This document shows positions 1 to 9,327 of a stretch of DNA of 64,000 bases, in pieces (the stretch's first letter is position 1; each line of letters opens with the position of its first letter). The position numbers were made by a program, and so were the translations under genes. The notes beneath the pieces are model-generated. The model made no database searches and was not told where the DNA came from. It worked only from the letters and a program-made list of their open reading frames with translations. The stretch comes from Trichoplax adhaerens. Its lineage: Eukaryota; Placozoa; Uniplacotomia; Trichoplacea; Trichoplacidae. The stretch lies in the NCBI RefSeq assembly GCF_000150275.1, contig NW_002060975.1, positions 128,655 to 192,654 of the forward strand. Reading direction: 5' to 3'.

Positions 1-3000
1 TCTAAAGGAAATGAACTTGATGTAGACATCATTGACAACAGAGACGATACTTTTACCGCGAAGTATACGCCTGTTGATCCCGACAGATACAGAATATCTA
101 TCCATTATGGTAATCAACCAATTCCGAGAAGTCCATTTCGTGTCAAAGTTGATCCTAGTTGGGATGCATCCAAGTGTAAAGCCAATGGTCCTGGTATTGC
201 ACCGGTGGGCGTTAAAGCTATGGAAGTAACCCATTTTAATGTTGACGCAACTAAAGCTGGTGTTGCAGAATTAATGGTTGAAATCAGTCAGCAAACCGGT
301 GGCACTAAATCGCAAGAACTACTTGCTGATATTATTGATAATAATGATGGTACATTTACAGTTGAATTCACACCGCCAAAGCCTGGTAGGTATACTGTTG
401 TTGTAAAATACGGTGATGCACATATACCCGATAGTCCGTATCGTATTAAAGTCGATAAAGGTTACGACGCTAGTAAATGTCATGCCGAAGGCCTTGGTAT
501 TGAAAGAAGAGGTAATCATGTTGGTCAACGAACCGAATTTCAAATTGATACAATCCAAGCTGGACAAGGAGAGTTAACGCTTAACTTTGAAGGATTCGTT
601 ATTAATGCTAGCGATCCCTATAATTCAGAGAGCCCTTATGATGTTGACGTTGTGACAAACGATAACCAATGCTATGCTGTATCGTATACACCTATTGATG
701 AAGGACAGTTAACAATCTCTGTCCTATACGGTGCCGATGATATACCAGGCAGTCCATTTCGGGTCATTGTTGCGCCTGGAATTGATCCAAGTAAATGTCT
801 AGCACAAGGTCCCGGCTTAGCACCAACTGGAGTTGTAACGAAATATCAAGCTCATTTTGAGATTTTTACTGATGGTGCTGGTCCTGGTGAATTAGCAGTT
901 GTTGTAGAAGGGCCATCTGGTGACGTAGATCCTGAAATTGAAGCTAAAAATGATGTTCATACCGATTTTGCTGTCAATTATATACCTAATGAGGAAGGTA
1001 TGCATACTGTAACGATCCTTTTTGGTGGTGTTAATATTCCTGGTAGCCCATTCAATATTAACGTTGGACCTCATGCTGATGCAAGTAAATGTTACGGTAG
1101 TGGTCCAGGTTTACAAAATACCGGTCTGCAAGCAAATCAAGCGACATATTTTGAAGTAGATACAGCTGATGCTGGCATAGGTGATTTAGAAATCGATATT
1201 AAGGATGAAGATAATCAAGATGTAGTTGCGACAATTAAAGATAATGAAGATGGTACCTATTTAGTTAATTATCGCCCATTGGAGCCGGGTAAATACGTCG
1301 TATCCGTAATCTATGCCGATGATCATATTCCTAGTAGCCCGTACTTTGTTAATGTCGCTAAAGGTAAAGATTTTAGTGGCGTTCAAATTTATGGTCGTGG
1401 TTTACGTCGTGGTGTCGTGGATAAATACGCTTACTTTACGGTTAAAACAGAAATTGATCTCACTGATCCAATGAGCTTTGCTGTTGAAGGCCCCGCCGAA
1501 GCTACAATCAATTGTACGGATAATGGTGATCATACTTGTACTGTTTCTTATGTTGCTGATGTTGAAGGAACATATTCTATTCATGTTTTCTTCGGCGATG
1601 AGGAATATCCACATAGTCCCTACTTTCCAAAAATTGAGCCTGCATTTTGCGATCCTAGTAAATGTACTGCCAAAGGACCAGGATTAAATCGAACTGGCCT
1701 TAAGACCGGCTACCCTGCTGATTTTACTGTTGACACTAGCGAAGCTGGACTTGGAGATTTAATGATCATTGTCGAAGATGTTAGAGGAATCGAGGCTGAA
1801 GTTAGTATTGTTGACAATCGCGATGACACTTTTACTGTTACATATACACCGACTGCACCAGAATACTACGTTATTACCATTCTATTTGGTAATCAACCCA
1901 TACCACGTAGTCCTTACAGAGTTAGAGTAGATCCTAGCTGGGACGCTTCGAAATGTATTGCAACCGGCCCAGGTATTGAACCAGCTAGTGTTAAAGCACT
2001 TGAAGAGACCTACTTCGAGATAGATGCAACTGACGCTGGTACTGCTGAATTATCGGCAGAAGTTATCAATCATGTTGGACCAAGAAATAACCAAGATATC
2101 GCTCCTGATATTATTAACAACGAAGATGGAACATTTTTAGTTCGATTTTTACCACCTAATCCTGGTCGTTACACTATTAATGTTAGATATGGTGATAAAC
2201 ATATACCAGATAGTCCATATCTTATCACCGTCGGCAAAGGTTATGATGCATCACAGTGTGTTGCGGAAGGTCAAGGCTTGGAAAGAAAGGGAAATCATGT
2301 CGGTAAAGCGACAGAATTTTACGTCCATACCTCAGGTGCTGGTATTGCTGACCTTACGTTAAACTTTGAAGGTTACGTTATCCATGCTGACGATCCTTTA
2401 ACTTCAGATTCACCGTATAATGTTGATGTTTATCGAGATAATGAAGACGTGTATGTTATATCATATACACCGTACAGTGAAGGCAGATTAATTATATCGG
2501 TTTTATACGGTTCTGATGATATTCCTGACAGTCCATTTAGGGTTAATATTGGCCCTGGTATCGATCCGAGTAAATGTTTAGCTCAAGGTGATGGCCTAAC
2601 ACCTAACGGCGTAGTTACTGAGCATGATTCAGAATTTGAAGTTTTTACTGATGGTGCTGGGCCAGGTGAATTGACGGTCATTGTTGATGGCCCAGGTGGA
2701 GAAGTAGTTCCAGAAATTGAACAAGAAAATGATACGGATTATCAAGTTACTTATGCTCCCACCGAAATCGGAATGCATAGTGTTAGTGTTCTCTTTAGTG
2801 GTGTCCATATACCTGGTAGTCCTTTTGATGTTAATGTCAGTCCTCACGCTGATCCAAGTAAATGCTTAGGAAGTGGACCTGGTTTAGAACGTTATGGACT
2901 AATCGCCAATAAAGTCACATATTTCGAAGTGGACACTGTAGAAGCTGGTGCTGGTGTTCTTAAAATTATAATTGAAGATCAAGACAGAAATGAGATAGAT

Positions 3001-6000
3001 TGTCAAATGAAACCGGATGCTGATGGTACATATGTAATTAATTATCGTCCTATTGAACCTGGCGAATACAATATATCTGTATTGTATGATGACGAGCATA
3101 TACCAGATAGCCCATATATTGTTAACGTTGAAAAAGGTAAAGATTTTAGTGGTATACAAATTTACGGACGTGGTTTACGCCGAGGTGTTGTCGATAAGTA
3201 TGCATATTTTAAAGTAAAAACTGAAACGGAATTAACAGATCCAATGAGTTTCTCTATTGAAGGCCCGGCTGAAACTGGAATCGAATGCTCGGATACTCAC
3301 GAAAATGTTTGTACAGTTTCATATGTTGCCCCTGTTGAAGGTACTTACAAGATTCATGTCTATTTTGGTGATGAGGAATATCCGCAAAGTCCTTACTCTC
3401 CAGTAATCGAGGCAGCTTTTTGCGATCCTAGTAAATGTACAGCCAAAGGTCCAGGCTTAGAAAGAACCGGCTTGAAGTCCGGTTATCCAGCTGATTTCAT
3501 AGTCGATACAAGCGAAGCTGGATTAGGGGATTTGATGATTATCGTCGAGGATGTCAAGGGTAATGAAGCCGATGTTAGTATTGTCGATAATCGCGATGAT
3601 ACCTTTACCGTTACTTATACACCATGGGTACCCGATTTTTACATTATTACCATAATATTTGGTGGTGAGAATATCCCTCGAAGTCCATATCGGGTTAGAG
3701 TTGATCCAAGTTGGGATGCATCTAAGTGCACTGCAGATGGTCCTGGTATTGAACCAGCCGGGGTTAAAGCCTTACAAGAAACTTATATATCGGTCGATGC
3801 ATCTGAGGCTGGTATGGCGGACCTAACTGTAGACGTAGTTAATCAATTGCAGTCACGCCAAAATCAGGAAATAATATCTGAAATCATCGAAAACGGCGAT
3901 GGTACTTTTACTGTGAAGTATACACCCCCAATTCCAGGGCGTTACTCAGTTATTATAAAATATGGTGATGATCACATACCAGAGAGTCCATATAACGTTA
4001 GGGTCGAAAAAGCCTATGATGCATCCTTAGTGCATGCTAGTGGTCCTGGTTTGGAAAGAACTGGCTTACATTCTGGACTCCGAACAGAATTTATAGTTGA
4101 TTGTACCGAAGCTGGCATAGCTGAATTATCGTGTGACTTTGAAGGTCATATTGTGCAGGCTAGTCATCCGCAATCATCAGTAAACCCATATGATGTTGAT
4201 ATTATTGATAATTCAGATGGTACATATCTTGTGGAGTATACACCATGTGAGCAAGGCCGTCTAACAGTCATTATTATGTACGGTGCTGATGACATTCCTG
4301 GTAGTCCATTCAAAGTAAATGTTGGCCCTGGTATCGATCCGTCTAAATGCTTTGCTTTAGGTCCTGGCCTCGAGCCAGGTGTACGAGTTGGATTTGCTAC
4401 ATCTTTTGAAGTTAGTGTTGAAGGAGCTGGTCCAGGTCAATTAACTCTCGATATTGTTGATCCGAATAATAATGCCGTTGATTATGATCTAGAAGATACA
4501 AGCGACATAGACTACAACGTGGATTATACAGCACAAATTGAAGGTCCTCATCAAGTAAATATTTACTTTGCTGGCGTTCATATACCAAACAGTCCATTCA
4601 CAGTCGATGTTGGGCCTTATAGTGATCCATCAAAATGTAAAGCATTTGGACCGGGTCTTGTTAGTGGATTTGTAGGTGCATCCACAGATTTTACAATCGA
4701 TACCACTGAAGCTGGTGATGGTGATATCGGAGTTACTATCGATGGACCTACTGAAGCCGAAATTGATTCACTTGATAACGGAGATGGTACATGTTCTGTA
4801 AATTATTTTCCCATATTACCAGGCCAATACACAATCAATATTCTGTTTGCTAGCGAAGCAATACCCAATAGTCCTTTTGTCGCTACTATTGTTTACCCTG
4901 TGGATGCTTCAAAATGTATTGTTGGTGGGCCAGGTTTAGAAAATGGTTTAATTGAAGATGAAGCAACCTATCTTACCGTAGATACAACAATGGCTGGAGA
5001 TGCTCAATTAAAAATTGACCTAGAAGATGCTGATGGCCATCATATTCCGTTAGTAGTCAAGGAAAATGAGGACATTTTTACAGCTGAGTATTCTACAACA
5101 GTAGCTGGACCTATGACAGCCAATATTAGTTACGGCGATCAACCTGTTCCAGGTAGTCCATTTACGATTAATGTTGATCATCGCGTAGACGTTTCGAAAA
5201 TCATCGTATCAGGTAATGGATTGGAAAACCCAGTTTATGTTGGTGAAGAAAGTAAGTTTACCGTAGATGCAATTGATGCTGGACCATCACAGCTCGATGT
5301 TTACATCCAAAGTACAACTGGTGTTTATGTTGAAGCAGCAATTGAACAGGATCCAGAATTGATCTTTAATGTCACGTATGTTGCTCCAAGTGAGGGTGAC
5401 TATGTTATCGATATAAAGTATCACAATGAAGACGTGCCTGATAACCCATTTAGTGTTTTTGCGGAGTTGCCACTGGATCCATCGAAAGTATCAGCTTATG
5501 GTCCTGGTCTAGAAGGTGCTATAACTGATATTGCAACTGCCTTCATTATCGATACTAGGGAAGCCGGGTATGGTAATCTTGATATATCTGTAGATGGCCC
5601 AGTTGATGCACCATTAACTTGCAACGAATTAGGTGATGGAAGGTGCGAAGTAACTTATACACCTCCTCGTCGTGGCGTTTATGAATTTCACATAACTTAT
5701 GGTGATGAAGCGATTCCTGGTAGTCCATTTCCAGTTAATGTGGCTAACCCACTTGATCCAAGTAAATGTGTTGCATCTGGCCCTGGTATTGAAAAAACTG
5801 GAAATCGCGCTCAACATGAAACTAATTTTATTGTAGATACCTCTGAAGCTGGTGATGCTGAATTAGAAGTTGACATCAAAACTCAATCTGGTCATCATAT
5901 TGATAATAAGATAACTCATAACAGTGAAGGTATTTATAACGTGAGTTATACGCCTAAAAATGAAGGTCTTTGTTACATTAAGGTCAAGTACGCTGGCAAA

Positions 6001-9000
6001 GAGATACCACGTAGTCCCTTTAGTACTCGCATTTTGCCAGCTTACGATGCAAGTAAAGTCAATGTTGAAGGTGATTGCTTAAACGGTGAGCCAGTGTATG
6101 TTGAAGATGAGCAATGCGTTCATGTGGACTATTCAGAAGCAGGCTTAGGTGATCTTACAGCGTTATTAAAAGCGCCAAATAATAGAAAACTTGCACCTGA
6201 AATATTAGATAATGGAGATGATACATCTGATATACGGTTTGTGCCTGAAAAAGTTGGTAGATATCAGCTAACGATTAAGTTTGGTGCTGATCATGTACCA
6301 GGTAGCCCTTTCCAAGTTTCAGCAGCCCCTTTTGCATTTCCTGAAAAGTGTGTTGCATCGGGTACTGGCTTGGATCGTACAGGAAATAAAACTGGTACGC
6401 GCCAAAAATTCCTCATTGATGCAAAGGAAGCAGGTCGTGGTAATTTAACTGCTAGCCTCATAACTCCTCGTGGTTATGAATTCCCAATACCCTTAGAAGA
6501 ACATGAAGATGAACCAGGTGTTTTTTCTTGCCGATATCGATATTTCGAGCAAGGCCGTAACAAAGTTAACGTCAAATTTGCAGACCACGACATTCCTGGC
6601 AGTCCGTTTCCTGTTAAAGTTGATAAGGGGTATGCGACTAATCCTGAGCGTGTTGATATTGGTAATGCTGATGAGGTTGAAGCTAAATTAGTTACGGTAG
6701 ATGAGATAATACCGATTGAAGTTGACGCTACTAAAGCAGGTCCTGGTGATCTAGACGCTCAAGTTAAATGCCCGTCTGGAGCAATAATAGATCCCGAGGT
6801 TATTGATAATGATGATGACACTTACAGAGTCAGTTTTAAGTCGGATGAAATAGGTGTCCATGAAGTCAGTATCAAGTATGCAAATCAGCATGTGCATGGT
6901 AGTCCATTTAATGTTGTAATCTATGGACCTGGTGCTGCTGACTGTAAAGCGTATGGTAATGGGCTGGATGAAGCTACCGTTGGCGAAGAGGCAACATTTA
7001 CTATTGACAGCAAAGATGCTGGTACTGGTAGCTTAGCAGTTGATATTGAAGGACCGGAAGAAGCTGACATAATTTCTGAAGATAACGGTGATGGTACATG
7101 TGACGTCAATTTTGTACCAACGGCGCCTGGTAACTATGATATTCATGTTACCTTCAATGGTAATCCGATTCCAGGTAGTCCATTTCCTTGTAATGTTACA
7201 CCCAAGCCTATTATAGAAGAAAGTGTTGGTAAAGATCAAGCACCAACTGCTGAAGATAGCCCAATTAACTGGGACGATTTAGATGATCTATCTGAAAACC
7301 CATACAAGCCTGAAACACCACTTGATGTTATCAATGAAGCTGTTACAATGGAACAAGTGAAGACAACGCAGTTGGAGCAACTATGCGATTTCTTACTAGA
7401 AAATCCTGATCGAGATGTTAGAGATCTTAATGCAACCGTCATTAGCCCATCCGGAAATACACAACCATGCAAGCTAGTTCCAAAGCGCGATGGTACGTTT
7501 GGTGTAAATTTTGTACCTCACGAGCTTGGACGTCATCATGTCAATATAATAAAGCATGGCAAACATATCGATGGTAGTCCATTCATTGTCGATGTTCTTC
7601 CAATGGATTACTGTGATCCGACGAAAGTCTACGCTACTGGTACAGGTCTTGTAAGTGGAGTTGTTAATCAAGAAGCTGAATTTATGGTTAATACCCGTGA
7701 TGCTGGCTACGGTGGACTGGGTGTAGATATACATGGGCCATCGCAGGCTGAATTAACTTGCATTGATAACCAAGACGGTACATGCACATTCAAATATACA
7801 CCAACTGTTCCTGGATATTATGGTATTGAAATTAAATTTGCTGATCAACATATACCCGGTAGCTTGTTTTATCCGTATATTGCACCTGACAGACAAGCTA
7901 AACAAACATTTCGACAAGTTTTTGCTCAAGTAACCGAGCAACCCGATACTAAAACTGAAGTTGGTAAATCGTTAGGATTCGCATTTCAATTACCTAACGC
8001 AAGGCGTGAGAATATAGCGGCTTCAGTTCGACAACCATCTGGATTCGTTTATGAAGCTGAAATTGTCGAAGAATCACCTGAATTGTACACAGTTCAATTC
8101 TTGCCCAAAGAGCCAGGTGATCATTTGGTTAGTATAAAGAAAAATAATCGCCATATTCAAGGTAGTCCATTTCCAGTTAGCGTTCGATTTGGTGGCGACA
8201 GTCGAGAAGTCAAATGTTTTGCTTACGGTCCGGGTCTACAATATGGTTTCGTTAATCGTCAAAGCCACTTTACTGTGTGGACAACTGATAAAACGGCCGA
8301 AAGTTTCAGAGTTGAAATTGAGGGACCATCACCTCTTGAGATATTTTGCCATGATAATGATGATACATCACATGTGCTATCGTATACACCACCAGTGCCA
8401 GGCGAGTATCTCATCCATGTCATATTCCGCGATAAAGAAATACCGCACAGTCCATACACTGTTCACGTTATGAGCGATGAAAGTGAGGTAAAACCTGTAA
8501 ATGAAAATATTCAACGAGCTGAGGCCGCGGTTGGTGAAGCTTCATTATTTGAATTACCGGATGACATTGCAGGTGAAGAACTTGACGTAACAATTATATC
8601 ACCATCGGGCATAAAAGAACCTGGTAGCGTTACTCGTACTGAAAGAGGTAGCTATATAGCTCGATTCGTACCCATTGAGCCTGGCAAGCATACTGTTAAT
8701 ATGACGGTAAATGGGCGCCACATACCTGGTAGCCCGTTCTATGTCTATGTAAATCCTGATGGTGGGGATGCAAAGCAATGTAAAGCATACGGTAAAGGGC
8801 TGAAATACGCTAAGGTATCGGAAGTAGCAGAGTTTTATGTTTTAACCGAAAATGCCGGCCCTGGTGAAGTTGATATTAGTATTGATGGACCAGTTAAAAC
8901 AGGATGTAATCATAAAGTGACCACACCTGGTCATCATACGGCAACTTATCTTCCATTAGCAGATGGCATTTATACTATTAATATTAAATTTGCTGGCAAG

Positions 9001-9327
9001 CATGTCCCTTACAGTCCGTTTAGAGTCCCAATAAGGGATGCTGATAAACCTAAACCTGAGAAATGTATTGCTGAAGGACCTGGTCTTCAATCTGCGCGGA
9101 AAGGTGTTAATCATTTTACTTTAGACGCCTCTGATGCTGGTAACGGTTCTATCATGGTTGGAGTAAAAGGACCCAGTATTCCGTGTGATGAAATTAAAGT
9201 TAACCATAAAGGTGATAAAGTTTATACAGTTGGTTATCGACTGGCTGAATCTGGTCCTCACTTATTAACTGTTAAATGGGGTGATAAACACATTCCTGGT
9301 AGTCCGTATACAGTAATTGCTAAATAA
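1..9327 (+). CDS. FLN: Filamin, C-terminal part of the rod (31 full Ig-filamin repeats), 5' partial
   Basis: The frame is open from the first base, so the gene runs in from the left; the first in-frame ATG (205) is not the true start. Stop TAA is at 9325-9327. The 3108 visible residues form one partial and 31 complete repeats of 90-130 residues. Most begin D-P/A-S-K-C-x-A-x-G-P-G-L and end I-P-G-S-P-F-x-V-x-V, the filamin Ig signature. Filamins crosslink F-actin and bind membrane receptors; the actin-binding CH domains would be upstream. Repeats 25, 27 and 29 lack the usual opening strand and each precedes a canonical repeat, as in the paired repeats of the vertebrate filamin C-terminus. The last repeat sits where the dimerization repeat is expected. 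An acidic linker (about residues 2400-2440) follows repeat 24 and may be a hinge. No intron interrupts 9.3 kb. Vertebrate filamins have 24 repeats, so this rod is longer. Confidence 0.97.
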   Translation, partial: SKGNELDVDIIDNRDDTFTAKYTPVDPDRYRISIHYGNQPIPRSPFRVKVDPSWDASKCKANGPGIAPVGVKAMEVTHFNVDATKAGVAELMVEISQQTGGTKSQELLADIIDNNDGTFTVEFTPPKPGRYTVVVKYGDAHIPDSPYRIKVDKGYDASKCHAEGLGIERRGNHVGQRTEFQIDTIQAGQGELTLNFEGFVINASDPYNSESPYDVDVVTNDNQCYAVSYTPIDEGQLTISVLYGADDIPGSPFRVIVAPGIDPSKCLAQGPGLAPTGVVTKYQAHFEIFTDGAGPGELAVVVEGPSGDVDPEIEAKNDVHTDFAVNYIPNEEGMHTVTILFGGVNIPGSPFNINVGPHADASKCYGSGPGLQNTGLQANQATYFEVDTADAGIGDLEIDIKDEDNQDVVATIKDNEDGTYLVNYRPLEPGKYVVSVIYADDHIPSSPYFVNVAKGKDFSGVQIYGRGLRRGVVDKYAYFTVKTEIDLTDPMSFAVEGPAEATINCTDNGDHTCTVSYVADVEGTYSIHVFFGDEEYPHSPYFPKIEPAFCDPSKCTAKGPGLNRTGLKTGYPADFTVDTSEAGLGDLMIIVEDVRGIEAEVSIVDNRDDTFTVTYTPTAPEYYVITILFGNQPIPRSPYRVRVDPSWDASKCIATGPGIEPASVKALEETYFEIDATDAGTAELSAEVINHVGPRNNQDIAPDIINNEDGTFLVRFLPPNPGRYTINVRYGDKHIPDSPYLITVGKGYDASQCVAEGQGLERKGNHVGKATEFYVHTSGAGIADLTLNFEGYVIHADDPLTSDSPYNVDVYRDNEDVYVISYTPYSEGRLIISVLYGSDDIPDSPFRVNIGPGIDPSKCLAQGDGLTPNGVVTEHDSEFEVFTDGAGPGELTVIVDGPGGEVVPEIEQENDTDYQVTYAPTEIGMHSVSVLFSGVHIPGSPFDVNVSPHADPSKCLGSGPGLERYGLIANKVTYFEVDTVEAGAGVLKIIIEDQDRNEIDCQMKPDADGTYVINYRPIEPGEYNISVLYDDEHIPDSPYIVNVEKGKDFSGIQIYGRGLRRGVVDKYAYFKVKTETELTDPMSFSIEGPAETGIECSDTHENVCTVSYVAPVEGTYKIHVYFGDEEYPQSPYSPVIEAAFCDPSKCTAKGPGLERTGLKSGYPADFIVDTSEAGLGDLMIIVEDVKGNEADVSIVDNRDDTFTVTYTPWVPDFYIITIIFGGENIPRSPYRVRVDPSWDASKCTADGPGIEPAGVKALQETYISVDASEAGMADLTVDVVNQLQSRQNQEIISEIIENGDGTFTVKYTPPIPGRYSVIIKYGDDHIPESPYNVRVEKAYDASLVHASGPGLERTGLHSGLRTEFIVDCTEAGIAELSCDFEGHIVQASHPQSSVNPYDVDIIDNSDGTYLVEYTPCEQGRLTVIIMYGADDIPGSPFKVNVGPGIDPSKCFALGPGLEPGVRVGFATSFEVSVEGAGPGQLTLDIVDPNNNAVDYDLEDTSDIDYNVDYTAQIEGPHQVNIYFAGVHIPNSPFTVDVGPYSDPSKCKAFGPGLVSGFVGASTDFTIDTTEAGDGDIGVTIDGPTEAEIDSLDNGDGTCSVNYFPILPGQYTINILFASEAIPNSPFVATIVYPVDASKCIVGGPGLENGLIEDEATYLTVDTTMAGDAQLKIDLEDADGHHIPLVVKENEDIFTAEYSTTVAGPMTANISYGDQPVPGSPFTINVDHRVDVSKIIVSGNGLENPVYVGEESKFTVDAIDAGPSQLDVYIQSTTGVYVEAAIEQDPELIFNVTYVAPSEGDYVIDIKYHNEDVPDNPFSVFAELPLDPSKVSAYGPGLEGAITDIATAFIIDTREAGYGNLDISVDGPVDAPLTCNELGDGRCEVTYTPPRRGVYEFHITYGDEAIPGSPFPVNVANPLDPSKCVASGPGIEKTGNRAQHETNFIVDTSEAGDAELEVDIKTQSGHHIDNKITHNSEGIYNVSYTPKNEGLCYIKVKYAGKEIPRSPFSTRILPAYDASKVNVEGDCLNGEPVYVEDEQCVHVDYSEAGLGDLTALLKAPNNRKLAPEILDNGDDTSDIRFVPEKVGRYQLTIKFGADHVPGSPFQVSAAPFAFPEKCVASGTGLDRTGNKTGTRQKFLIDAKEAGRGNLTASLITPRGYEFPIPLEEHEDEPGVFSCRYRYFEQGRNKVNVKFADHDIPGSPFPVKVDKGYATNPERVDIGNADEVEAKLVTVDEIIPIEVDATKAGPGDLDAQVKCPSGAIIDPEVIDNDDDTYRVSFKSDEIGVHEVSIKYANQHVHGSPFNVVIYGPGAADCKAYGNGLDEATVGEEATFTIDSKDAGTGSLAVDIEGPEEADIISEDNGDGTCDVNFVPTAPGNYDIHVTFNGNPIPGSPFPCNVTPKPIIEESVGKDQAPTAEDSPINWDDLDDLSENPYKPETPLDVINEAVTMEQVKTTQLEQLCDFLLENPDRDVRDLNATVISPSGNTQPCKLVPKRDGTFGVNFVPHELGRHHVNIIKHGKHIDGSPFIVDVLPMDYCDPTKVYATGTGLVSGVVNQEAEFMVNTRDAGYGGLGVDIHGPSQAELTCIDNQDGTCTFKYTPTVPGYYGIEIKFADQHIPGSLFYPYIAPDRQAKQTFRQVFAQVTEQPDTKTEVGKSLGFAFQLPNARRENIAASVRQPSGFVYEAEIVEESPELYTVQFLPKEPGDHLVSIKKNNRHIQGSPFPVSVRFGGDSREVKCFAYGPGLQYGFVNRQSHFTVWTTDKTAESFRVEIEGPSPLEIFCHDNDDTSHVLSYTPPVPGEYLIHVIFRDKEIPHSPYTVHVMSDESEVKPVNENIQRAEAAVGEASLFELPDDIAGEELDVTIISPSGIKEPGSVTRTERGSYIARFVPIEPGKHTVNMTVNGRHIPGSPFYVYVNPDGGDAKQCKAYGKGLKYAKVSEVAEFYVLTENAGPGEVDISIDGPVKTGCNHKVTTPGHHTATYLPLADGIYTINIKFAGKHVPYSPFRVPIRDADKPKPEKCIAEGPGLQSARKGVNHFTLDASDAGNGSIMVGVKGPSIPCDEIKVNHKGDKVYTVGYRLAESGPHLLTVKWGDKHIPGSPYTVIAK
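163..4617 (+). repeat. Tandem duplication of a six-repeat block inside the filamin rod
   Basis: Filamin repeats 1-6 (163-1941) and 7-12 (1942-3714) match one to one in order: a repeat with an inserted loop, a long one with an S-P-Y-D/N-V-D-V insert, two canonical ones, one opening D-F-S-G-x-Q-I-Y-G-R-G-L, and one ending D-P-S-W. The block period is 1779 then 1773 bp. Repeats 13-15 (3715-4617) are a more diverged third partial copy, and the partial repeat at 1-162 is a type-6 repeat, so another block lies to the left. Confidence 0.9.
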
